DNA of 64,000 nucleotides from Toxorhynchites rutilus septentrionalis. Taxonomy: Eukaryota; Arthropoda; Insecta; Diptera; Culicidae. Within the stretch, counting starts at the first letter, position 1; every line of letters begins with the position of its first letter. This document shows, piece after piece, positions 54,646-64,000 of the stretch. Below the pieces are notes generated by a model, which made no database searches, was not told where the DNA came from, and saw only the letters and a program-made list of their open reading frames with translations. The position numbers and the translations under genes are program-made. The DNA lies in NCBI RefSeq assembly GCF_029784135.1, contig NC_073746.1:301141949-301205948 (forward strand), given 5' to 3'.

Positions 54646-55731
54646 ATTTTTCGTTCATAAATTTCATTGGATCCCTTTCAAGGTTGTCAAATTAGCGGTC
54701 GTAAATTTAGCCGAAGCAGATTGGTAAATTTGGTGATTACAAAACAAGTGGTCATAAGTTATATTTTCACCATCACAAGACACATTCACATTCTGACAGT
54801 GCAAATTGTGACGAAATTGGATGTTGACAAGGGGCCGGAGCCGAAGCGTTCTTTTCTAAAACTGGAACTACCACCAAGATTTCGACTATATGCCGGACAT
54901 ATGGCACGATTGTATTTTATGAGATTATTGTTAGTGGAGTTCATGATGAATATTAGCTGTTGAATTTCTGATAATAATTTTCCATTAATTTATTCAATTG
55001 AATAATTCCATGACAATTCAAGATGAATGCCCTAGGAAGTACTGTTTTCAGGGCTTTCAATTTTTTCGTGACCTTCATTCTAAGAATCAAGATTAAATTC
55101 CTTTGATGTTTGAATAGAAATGCGAAATGTTTATACTTTGTTTATATTTTAAAGAAAAGACAACAGTTTTATTGAACAGGTAGATAAATTGGAAAAAGGC
55201 ATTCGATTTTTCAAAAATCGATTCTGCAAAGATCGATTTTTTGGTACCAATTTGATCCGTGATTCGATCCTTACACCGTTTAGAAAATCGATCCGTCAAG
55301 ATTGATCTTTTTCTAAAGATCGACAAATCCTTGTTCCGAAGAGGGAAAAATGTTATTCAATTTATAATAGATCAACAGATTTTCTCTCCAGCTGGACGAG
55401 TCTACATTACCCAGCAATGAAAAAAACTTAGTTATGTATATGTTGTTAGGGTATGTTCGAGATATTAAGATGAAAATATGTGCCAATAATTGATTTTTGC
55501 TACATCAATGAAGACTGATACCAGAGGAGAATCGATCATTCAGGCCGTGGAACATTAAACCGAGAAAGATATTCCATGGAAGACTGATTTGGTTTGGTTG
55601 ATTTGGATTTGGTTGGTTGTCACAGTGGTTTTACAGCTCACGACTGCGTGAGGTACAGGTCATTCACTGCGTGATTCACAGACAACATTTAGTAGCAAAA
55701 AATCTGAACCCTAGATCGCATCAGTCTTTAC
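54646..55731. other. no gene; gatcgatt-rich hairpin region
   Basis: 55195-55325 is dense in aaaatcgat and its inverse (cgatttttcaaaaatcgatt and similar), able to form several small hairpins. An open frame at 54667-54963 has no motif. Confidence 0.4.
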
Positions 55732-56282
55732 CAGGGCTCTGCATAGTCATAGTCAACTGAGGATAGTCAGCTGACAATCTGACTGACTATACCCGTATTC
55801 AGTTAGTAATGACTTTTGGTTTCACGCAGTCTCTCCGCCAAAACGACTAAACAGCCAGTCGGGCATTTAGTCGTTATCTCCCTCTACCGACTCGACTATA
55901 TCATTTCATTCTTCCCAGTTAAACTGTCAACATTGTATTTTGAAGTGACTTCCCCAAAACGAATTCGTTCCTCTCTTTCTCTCTCTCCCATGTTCGTGTG
56001 CATGCATCGATGTTTGAGTTCAACGTGGTTTGACATACGCTACAGGTGAGCTAGATTCTTTTGTATCATACACGAAAAATACTCACACGTATAATATAGC
56101 GTTAGTGTGTATACACTGTTTTGCACGCTAATACTAACACGAGGACCTTTATAGCATACTTGATAAATGTCTAAGTTCGTTGGTTTGAATTGCCGGCGAC
56201 TGCCGACGCAGTTCCAGTCGAAGCGAAGCTACTGAGAGTAGAGTCGGTCCTCATTTTTCACCTTCGAATATTTCGGGCCCTG
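55732..56282. mobile_element. hAT-type MITE
   Basis: 551 bases starting cagggctctg and ending cgggccctg (inverse cagggcccg). Flanks gtctttac (55724-55731) and gttttcac (56283-56290) agree at six of eight positions, as expected for an old 8-base duplication. The left subterminal region is rich in agtca/actga motifs. The open frame inside (55816-56049) is not a transposase. Confidence 0.7.
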
Positions 56283-56290
56283 GTTTTCAC

Positions 56291-56752
56291 TATATGTTAT
56301 AAGTGCTATCAAAAAGCTTCGAAGCAATTCTTTGAACACTCGATTCTTTGCTCTGCTATATGAGAAAAATAACGAAATCTTCTCTCGGTTACTTCTACAC
56401 GCTGGAGCTCGCTGACTATCCTGAGGCTCTTAGCAACATTGTATCCTGCGATGTGGTACATTGCTGAAAAATATCTTCTCGTTTTTCCATCATCATATTT
56501 TGTCGATAAAGGCATCAGTGTGGTTACAAACAACCCAAAACCAGAGGAACTATTTGAAAATCAACGAACGCGGAGATTTAAGGCTTTAACTAACCAATAT
56601 TGAACCGTACTTTGATATTTTGATAGTTGCGAATAGATTGCGATTTGAATGTTATTATAATTTGTGAGTAATTTGTATTAATAATTATTGATTACACTTG
56701 ATATTTACAAAATTTTATGTCTATTTATTTTGTTGAATGTGATGAGAAAATA
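56291..56752. other. no gene recognised
   Basis: AT-rich unassigned sequence between two mobile elements. Confidence 0.45.
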
Positions 56753-56867
56753 TTTTTTTTCTGTATTATAGTGACTTTCAAAACTTTTGGCTGATTTGTC
56801 ACATTACTTCCAATTTTTTGGCACAATGTGAATTGAACTCGTGACCTTTTGCGTGAGATCGCCTCCA
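56753..56867 (-). mobile_element. tRNA SINE remnant, A box deleted
   Basis: On the minus strand tggaggcgatct starts at 56867, then aaaggtcacgagttcaattc (B box) and a body ending agtcactataatacag plus A-run. This is the family inserted at 7436-7602, but the roughly 25 bases holding the A box are missing, so pol III transcription is unlikely. Confidence 0.8.
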
Positions 56868-57022
56868 TCATAAAATAATGTCAAGTTTACTTAATTAACT
56901 AACTGCAATGTTCTTATAATTATTCAGTGAGAAAAAAACTAAAGATAGTGTTTTCGAAAAAATTTGACTATGGGGGTCTGAGGTACGACTCCATTCTGGA
57001 AATGGGGTCTCTTGCCCAAAAT

Positions 57023-57456
57023 GGTTTGAGAACCCCTGATCTAAAGCAAGGTGTTAGCGATGCTTTCTCGATCGAATGAATTGGCAAGTCATTGAGTCGG
57101 GCTTGGTTCATTTTAGAACGCAGATCATTTTTATTCAATTTAAGCTTACTGAAACTGCGTTCGCACGATGCCATCGCAGCCGTCTCGATGTTGGAATAAA
57201 ATGATTCGAGAAAATATCCGAGAATAATTTTCAAGATGCATAAAGGTGTCAAAGAGTTCAGGTCAGAGAATAAGTCCTTCATCTGCGTCTTGAACGCTTC
57301 CACCACACACTTCCAGGTAAGTTCCTTTGTTTCAACATCTGAAGAATACTTCCGTCCGACATTTGACGCAACCTGCTCCGATTGATCCATTCTCATAGAT
57401 GTTAATCCGTCTCTTGTTGTAAATGAAAAATCTGATGCTACTACATGGGCTGAAAA
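57023..57456 (-). pseudogene. hAT transposase C-terminal fragment
   Basis: The minus strand encodes KFSAHVVASDFSF to SIEKASL, including the hAT dimerisation motif ETAAMASCERSFSKLKLNKN followed by LRSKMNQARLNDLPI. This is the C-terminal helix bundle of hAT (ZMYM1/Charlie-like) transposases. The DDE core is absent. At the downstream side, 57038-57023 reads caggggttctcaaacc, a hAT-type terminus pointing left. The upstream end joins mariner sequence at about 57457, giving a chimeric open frame 56968-57492. Confidence 0.82.
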
Positions 57457-57890
57457 TTTTCTCAGGAGTGTGGTAATAGATCCACGTTTCATCCATTGTC
57501 ACAAAACGTCCAAAGAAGTCCACTCGACCACGCTTCAACAATAAATCATCAATACGCCACTGTTTTTGGTCGACGGTCAGCAAACGCGGCACCCATCGCG
57601 CGGACAGCTTTTCATGTTGTCATTTCTTTTCAATGTCGTGCGAAATGTATCCCACTCGCTCTTTTGAAATGCCTACAGCCTTAGCTAACTCGCGTAACTT
57701 CACTTTACGATCGTTCAAAACGAGTCGATGCACTTGTTTTACGATTTCTGGATGCGTAGCCTCTTTTGACCTTCCAGAGCGAAGTGCATTTGCGGTGCTT
57801 GTACGGCCCATTTTATATTCACTAAACCACCGATAAACTGTTGTTCACGAAAGAGCAGAGCTATATCCGTTATAGACAGATTTCATGCCA
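57457..57890 (-). pseudogene. mariner (DD34D-type) transposase N-terminal fragment
   Basis: Minus strand: ALSRTTVYRWFSEYKMGRTS at the right, then SGRSKEATHPEIVKQVHRLV, LRELAKAVGISKERVGYI and, after an in-frame TGA at 57620-57622, LSARWVPRLLTVDQKQ and RFVTMDETWIYYHTPE with the first catalytic Asp. The remaining catalytic part is missing because hAT sequence follows. WVPRLLT and TMDETWIYYHTPE are standard mariner signatures, distinct from the ITmD37E elements elsewhere in the window. Confidence 0.88.
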
Positions 57891-59159
57891 ACTCGTCTTA
57901 GAAGTACGTATTTTTCCTAAATTCTCAAGAAATTATGTGAATAGCCCTTACTTATTCCTCATTTCCAACTAGTCACCCATACATTGGAAGATGGGCACTT
58001 TTACAAGGAAAAAGTTGAGGGGTCTTGGCCTAGGGGCACGGACGGGATCTTGACATAGGACTGTGATTGTGTGTAGTAATTGTATTTGAATATTTGAAGT
58101 TGTTTCATTGTTTAGAATCTGTATTTTTTCTCTTTTGATACATCAAATGTTAACCCTGAAAAAAAAACCGTTTCCTGTATGAACGGGTTAGATGAGATAA
58201 CGTGGTAGAATCCGGAATCGAAAATGTACACAAAATACCATTAAAGCCATTTTTACCCTTTTCTTCTGCTTATTCAATTATGCAGATTAAAACAAGGAGT
58301 CATCATTTATCATTTTTAAACACAAGTCTAAATAGTAAAGATCTACATAAATATAAACTTGAGTCGAATAAATCTATGACTACAGAAATATATTATAGAT
58401 AAAAATAGCATTTCCTCCTACGTTGCCATTTTGTTCGGAACATTGTTTGTTGGTGGTTGCCCTACAAATGGGTTTAGGGTGACGTTTATTGGAGAATGGG
58501 CAAGTGCATTCGAGGAAGTGAAGCGGGCTTCTAAAGAAGACATATATGTGGAACATAATATTAAGATCGCAACAACTCAAGCTATTATAATCTGATATGA
58601 GTGACTATACCCTTTCGAACTTCTGAATCAGCAGCCAGTTAAATTTATTAATTGCATTTTTTTTACATTACCAAACAACATGCTCGATGTTATGACATCC
58701 AGGACCACAATTTCATAAATTGTTAGTAGCAAACCCAATAGATAAACACGTGAATTGAGCTCGAATTGACTGTACTTTGGGGCGAATAGGATAAAATCTT
58801 CCAACATTATCCCACCATTGACTCTGCCAATGGATGAATTCCAATTATCGGCAAATGGAGAATAATTCATAATTCGCATCAACTCACATTGTGAGCTAAC
58901 GGCGAATTGTAGGAAAAAATATTTCTCGTTGCGTCGGGGAGGAAAGCGAGTGATAAGTGCAAACGAAAAAACATACCCATTTTAATGGTCAAATCGTTAA
59001 CTTTTTTACTATATTCACTGTTCATGTTTTAGGCAAAAAATTTGCTGGATAAATTGCCTGTCTAATTGTGTATAACACTACATATGGCTCAATAACGTTT
59101 TTGGGTAATATGCAATTGAAAACACTTAATGAATCGTTACATTTTTCGTAGAGCCCCCT
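57891..59159. other. no gene recognised
   Basis: AT-rich with short frames lacking motifs (58202-58402, 58628-58882). cttgacataggactgtg at 58043 is a weak match to the X-family end. Confidence 0.4.
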
Positions 59160-59196
59160 ATATAGAAATCAAAGATATAGTCCTATGTCAAAAGTT
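59160..59196 (-). repeat. solitary X-family left terminus
   Basis: The minus strand reads ttttgacataggactatatc then tttgatttctatatag, matching X1 16113-16148. Nothing else of X follows, so this is a broken-off end. Confidence 0.65.
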
Positions 59197-59947
59197 TTTC
59201 TAACAACAACTTTTTCATGTTTTCATTGAAAAAATTACTACTAATCCTAATTTTGTTCAAAGTCAAGATAGCGATTTGGTGTATTTGACAAAGTTTTAGA
59301 TCTTATTAAAATATGAACTATTGTGGAAGACATTAACTTTCTATCTTGTATAGTTTTTGGAATACATGGCATTTTTATGGAAACTATTTCAAAATAATGT
59401 TTGACTTATAACATTGTGAGTGTAAATTCTTGCGTTTTACAAGTTCTTGACATATTTCTAAATAAAAAAAATTACATATCATGTAAATTGCGCTGATTTA
59501 TACATGAAAATGCTACGCAATTGTGTGTTTCAATTTTGCGAAAATCAAAGAGAGGTTATTGATATCATGTACGGACAGAAGCAACTACTCATGATGGATG
59601 TTTTTTACCTAATTGAAAGGCGAAATATAAAACGAGGAAAAAATACAATTGAAAATTCTTGGAGTTTGGCGCCCCAAAGGGTCAGCGCCCCCAGCAAATG
59701 CCGGGTTTGATGCTCGCACACTACGCTACTGCTTCCATAAAATACTATAAAATCGTGAGGCATGTGATGAAATGTGGATAATCGAAATCCGATGTTCCCC
59801 ACAGTTTTTGTTTTAGTCTCATCAGTGCCCTAGATTATTGAAGGAAGAGTGTGATAACTGCTATCTGCTACTTGCCTTATCACTTTTTTCATGCCGTCTG
59901 GTGGAGAATGCTTCTGAATTTTTGCAACACACGCAATATATGCTGGG
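59197..59947. other. no gene; possible hAT-like terminus near 59737
   Basis: Short frame at 59504-59710 without motif. cagcgcccccagcaaatg ... cactacgctactgctt at 59681-59737 resembles an inverted hAT-like end. Confidence 0.35.
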
Positions 59948-60455
59948 CAGGTTTACCTTAAGGAGTGCCTACAGAAGCGCTTACTACCACTATTGAAGCA
60001 GCACGAGGGCCCGACCATCTTCTGGCCGGATCTCGCTTCGTGCCACTATTCAAAGGACGTGTTGGAGTGGTACGAAGCCAACGGGGTCACCTTCGTGCCA
60101 AAGGAAATGAACCCGCCCAACGCGCCGGAGCTTCGCCCAATAGAAAAATATTGGGCGATTATGAAGCAGGCCCTCCGGAAGAACCCAAAAGTTGTCAAAT
60201 CGGAGGCGGACTTCAAGAGAAAATGGATTTCTGTTCCAAAAAAAACTACAACCTGACGTTGTACAGAACCTTATGGACGGGGTAAAGAGGAAGGTGCGAG
60301 CATACGGGCTTGGGCTCGAAGTATGAATAAAAAGAAAATGCCAAAAGTTGTTTAATTGTTTTTATTTTACTGTCTAAAATTTTCAAAAGGATCGGTCTAC
60401 TGGGCGAATTTCTACAGCGTTTTTTCCGTGATGCAATTTGATGTGACACACCCTT
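59948..60455 (+). pseudogene. 5'-truncated ITmD37E transposon
   Basis: Matches 42332-42841 almost base for base: VYLKECLQKRLLPLLKQHEG, FWPDLASCHY, LRPIEKYW, 3' UTR and the complete right TIR, ending at TA (60456-60457). The 5' two thirds, including the first catalytic Asp, are missing. It has the same disabled frame at the A-run (60237) as the full copy, although the run itself differs by one substitution. Confidence 0.92.
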
Positions 60456-60496
60456 TATTAACAATCAATTAATATGTGATTTAAAACCAAAAAAAA

Positions 60497-60778
60497 AGTA
60501 AGGGGTTGAATCTAGGACTCGACCGCATATTTTCGAAGTAGAACTACGCAATTATATTATGCAATCCACTTGTTTACCAATTCGAATATTATTTTAGAAT
60601 ACATCGAAATTTTTGAAATAGGTTATGTTTTTCGTTACAAATAAATTTGATGAACGTCCTTTTTCGTTTGATATGATGCCTAGGACTACCAAAATATTTG
60701 ACCGGAAAAATTGTCAAACGATCATTGTATTTTACATTTCCCTCTGAAATTATTGCACATCTCATGTTTACGTAGTTA
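60497..60778 (+). repeat. Y-family repeat, copy 3
   Basis: Most complete Y copy in the window: gactcgaccgcatattttcg, gtagaactacgc, ttgtttaccaattcgaatat, atgaacgtcctttttcg, and tctgaaattattgcacatct. A short extra block (atgatgcctaggactacc, 60674) is not in copy 1. Confidence 0.85.
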
Positions 60779-62059
60779 CCCATGTTACCCACATTTTGAC
60801 GACACTAGTCCGATTGAGCTGATATTTTACATAGGGTATTTTTTTAGTGGGAATCAAAACTTTCAAGAAAGTCCCGTCTGAAAATTCAAAGGTCACTTTT
60901 TTCCCATACATCCATTGGCACTTTAATGTGTATTTTTTTATTTTATGCTTAGCATGTCTCTTCGATATCAAATGCAGATGAGCCTCTCAAATGTAAAAAA
61001 AAATAATTGCTCAACAAATTTGGAATTTATCTTTCATAGAATGCAGAATTCGTTCATTTCAATTGAATGTTAAATACAGACTACCTGTAGGATTGACTTC
61101 AATATTCAGTGCGATTGATTGGACCTTGTTCCCAGTGGTGCTTACAGAGATGATTTTTAGCCAAAGATTCGTAGAATAAGAATAAGAATGATACCGAGCT
61201 TCGCAGCAGTCATGTACATAATGAACGCAAACAGGATATTTTCAAGCAATATTTAGAATCATCCACATCAATGAAAGACCATATGATTCGAGAATGAACG
61301 CTATGATAAAAAAAAACAATGTGATCGAAATGATAGTGGCGTTGAACTGGAGATGTCTCCCTTGTGGCGTCAAGAAGCAATCATCCTCTTAACCGAATGT
61401 GCCTCCCAGACAAGCGCGTACCAATTTGTCGAATGGTTTTACACAAGAAGCAATCCTTGGGGAAATGTACGTGAATAAAATTCCGCCTATGGCGGATTCC
61501 ACGTACCTTTCGACTCCCTCAAGCACTATTCGAAGAGGCCAATTTGTGAAAATGGCACAGGGAAGAAAAAACTCCTTGCATGATTGTACTTCAGTGCTAC
61601 ACGTGTGGCACACAGTCTGCTAACAAACTAGAAATTTATCTTACCCATGTGCTCCAAATGGTGTTTATCCTCTCGGAAATACTAGTAGAAGTTGGGATAG
61701 AAGACAAATAATGCGACACTGGAAAATACCATCCCATCCTCTCGTGTTGTTTGAAAATTGCAAATTGTGCTTCAAAGTTTTGAGGGGATGGGGTGTCTGG
61801 AAAAGGTACATGATGCTTTGATGATAACTTTGCAAGCGAAAGATCGACTCGGTTAAACGACGGAAAAGGACGCAAAAAAAAACAGAGAATGTAGAAGAGA
61901 TGTAAACACTGAGTTTTCCCCAGCGGCCACAAGTCAGCTGAACCGCATCAGCAATGAATAAAAACGGAAATATTCGTTTGACCAGACAAAATCACAAACC
62001 GAGAGCACAAAGCTCTGCAGAGTCTACTGCAGACGTGTGGTCACAATGGGAAGCACGCA
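60779..62059. other. no gene recognised
   Basis: Frames at 61389-61623 on both strands and 61636-61932 minus have no motif. 61380-61630 is less AT-rich than the surroundings. No repeat partner in the window. Confidence 0.4.
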
Positions 62060-62275
62060 ACTCTTCCGTTCCTAGGGGCGAGTGAGGATACTGAGCCTCA
62101 ATCTCACGATTTGCAATAGTGCATATGCACTTTCGCCCTTGTCCTCAACATACAATCAGTTGGAATCTCAATCGAGTACTAATGAATATGGCACAAGTTT
62201 CACTACAATGAGAAGGCAAAGTTCATCTATGGAATTCAGTGCCATTGAAAACAGAAAAGAAGACTGAAGGTCAGC
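62060..62275 (+). mobile_element. decayed Feilai-type SINE, 3' part
   Basis: aatctcaatcgagtactaat, ggcacaagt, tgagaaggcaaagttc and tcagtgccattgaa align with 10990-11100 of the intact copy. The tRNA-like head is gone. Confidence 0.7.
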
Positions 62276-62790
62276 TTTGATGCAGTTTGAGCATTTTCTT
62301 CCGTCGCCCGAAACGAAAGCATGTTCCCAACAATAACAGGCACGAATGGCACGCTGGCTGGCAATGGTTATTGGATTCCGGAACAGCTGCATTAGAGGCA
62401 AGGCGTCACGAAATTTGATACTTTGTTTCGGCTAAATGGCGACTGCAGGGTTGGGACACTGCACCACTGCTTGCTGCTTCTGAATCATGATAACGTTTTC
62501 TGGGAAATGATAATGTCTCGAGGAACGGAGCGCAGTGTTGAAAGAGCTTGTAAAGTTTCTGGGAAATGGATGGAGAAGCGTGGTGTTTTATGCCGCAAGA
62601 TGTGTTATCAATAACTGAGAGGAAGTCCGGTGCGGCAGTGATCACTTTCAGTGGAATTCTTCCGATGCAATAAACATGAAAACGCATAACATAATTTTTT
62701 TTTCGTCAAAGAAACAAATTAACCTTAGACAGAACTAATAGTAGTTTTCAAAACTGCTTTCATCTGCGTTTGAACATTATTTATTAAATT
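62276..62790. other. no gene recognised
   Basis: Open frames on both strands at 62406-62687 overlap and lack motifs. Confidence 0.45.
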
Positions 62791-63062
62791 ACTAGCTGCC
62801 AACTTCGTCCCGCCTAAAATGGATTTTTTGTTATCAAGACTTTCAAACATTCACGTTTTCTTACTAAGCGCACGTCAAAGGGTCCAATCGCAGAACTATC
62901 CAATGATTGATCTTCTAATTGACCCTTTACAATTTCCTTTTACTATAATTTTCCTAGTACTTCTACCAAAACTCATTATAATGTAATATTATTTTCAGAC
63001 ACAATTCTTGTTCAAGATTCTTCAATTACTTGCAAATAACATGTTTCTCCGTTGCATGGAAT
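62791..63062 (+). repeat. CTAGCTGACC-type repeat, first part
   Basis: From actagctgccaacttcgtcc it follows 9490-9772 closely (for example aacattcacgttttcttact, tcctagtacttctaccaaaa, aaataacatgtttctccgtt) and is interrupted at catggaat by a hAT element; the repeat resumes at 63931. Confidence 0.85.
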
Positions 63063-63930
63063 CAGTGTCTTAGAATATCAATAAATATTCACGAGTAACG
63101 AATATGATTTTATTTCAGTGTATATGACTTTTTTTTCAGCTCGAAACACACTGCCCTCATTATATTGATGACAATAACAAACGAGTTCATTTTGTTCATA
63201 TCGCTGATGCATGAACAAATTTGCTATAATGAATGAATGCGGCATTGAGTGGGGTTCATAACTTCGCTGTTATTTATACTTTGAATATCAAAAGCAACAA
63301 ATTGATATTTCCCACATTCGAAACGATATTCGTTCTGGCATTGATTTTGAGCCAAAATTCAAAAATAAAATAACATTAGTCAGGCTGGATCATTTAGAGA
63401 ACAAAAACGCCAGAGCTCGATGAAACGAACTTTGCAAGAAATCGCGCAGGATTTTGTTTGGCGAGATGGTAACAACGGCATCGCGAACGATCCCTAAACA
63501 CCGTATTGCAATTGAATAACAATTGTTCCTAGACTCGATGGTCAAATGGATTACAACATATCATAATCTTCTTGTTGCCTGCGTTGATTTGGAAGGACTT
63601 AAGCATCAGTACAATCCGACCTACATAAAATCCAGCCGCACACAGCTACCTCTGGTTAAAAGTAAACAACAGTGATCACATATTCATATTCATATTCATT
63701 TGGCTAAAATGAAATTCTGTTCTGGCATTCTGAATAATCAAGATGAAAATGACATTGGGTGGAAAAATAAACATCAAAACATATTGATGAACAAAAGTTC
63801 ATTTGCTCATATTCACTGGTTGCTTGGATCTGTCATTTTGATTTTCGTTTCGAGTATATAGGTTTTCGATGCAACCTAGCCCGAAAATATAAGCTTTTGA
63901 GCTAAACGAAGATGATTTTTTTCAACACTG
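63063..63930. mobile_element. hAT-type non-autonomous element
   Basis: An 868-base insertion between exact 8-base duplications catggaat (63055-63062 and 63931-63938). Termini are cagtgtcttaga and, inverted, cagtgttgaaaa. Internal sequence has repeated catattcat motifs and no transposase. Confidence 0.85.
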
Positions 63931-64000
63931 CATGGAATACACGTTTGATACATAAAATATCATAAAATCGGACTATATCTTTTCCGAGTTTTGCGCTTAC
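63931..64000 (+). repeat. CTAGCTGACC-type repeat, continuation
   Basis: acgtttgatacataaaatat matches tgtttgatacagaaaatatg at 9780. The repeat runs off the window. Confidence 0.7.

Noticed and set aside
47546..59737. single giant hAT element bounded by the ggcgtag-type ends
   Set aside because: Ends share only about 10 bases and the interior is explained by independent insertions.
1..64000. endogenous viral element
   Set aside because: No frame resembled viral polymerase, capsid or glycoprotein; all RT sequences are non-LTR retrotransposon type.

Overview
The window reads as nuclear DNA of a culicine mosquito, most likely Aedes. The base composition is AT-rich and there are no bacterial-style operons. 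Most recognisable sequence is transposable element: a Feilai-type tRNA SINE, ITmD37E mariner-like elements (a family known from mosquitoes), non-LTR retrotransposons of several clades, a BEL/Pao-like LTR element, Tc1, mariner, hAT and pogo-like remnants, and many MITEs. No rRNA gene, genuine tRNA gene or CRISPR array was seen. The species is an inference from the repeat families.

Layout. 1-480 is the 3' end of a LINE. 1573-2426 (minus) is the one plausible host gene: a small secreted or GPI-anchored Cys-rich (Ly6/DUF753-like) protein with a Thr-rich stalk. 4399-10640 is a patchwork containing a decayed Jockey/CR1-like LINE split by a SINE, pogo-like remnants and a repeat that begins CTAGCTGACC. 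A Feilai SINE lies at 10830-11107. From 14400 to 24950 there is a TIR repeat family (called X here) with two abutting elements at 16113-18646, one carrying a good TATA+Inr promoter and the other a 95-bp tandem array. A third X copy holds a full-length Tx1/L1-like LINE (19461-24600), which itself carries a 754-bp hAT MITE. A truncated ITmD37E mariner follows, then a 5'-truncated I-type LINE fragment.

28638-33139 is a Tc1 element with IR/DR termini. It was interrupted by a BEL-like LTR element with almost identical LTRs and by a tRNA SINE. 33142-47640 is mostly unassigned and has several small TIR elements and a complete but inactivated ITmD37E element (41547-42841). 47703-52680 is an I-type LINE whose ORF2 is in one frame with only three stops. 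It sits inside a MITE and is itself hit by another MITE. 53000-64000 holds hAT MITEs, a SINE remnant, a mariner/hAT chimera, a truncated ITmD37E copy, a Feilai remnant and a second CTAGCTGACC repeat split by a hAT element.

The elements do not form a pathway. The value of the window is the record of insertion order, readable from target-site duplications: SINE into LINE, hAT into LINE, LINE into MITE, MITE into LINE, LTR element and SINE into Tc1, hAT into repeat. I did not find a convincing new biological system. The most unusual items are the X1-X2 composite with its own promoter, the GTTCACG TIR element, and the non-autonomous BEL-like element with repeats next to its primer site. All family assignments are from reading the sequence; no database search was possible.
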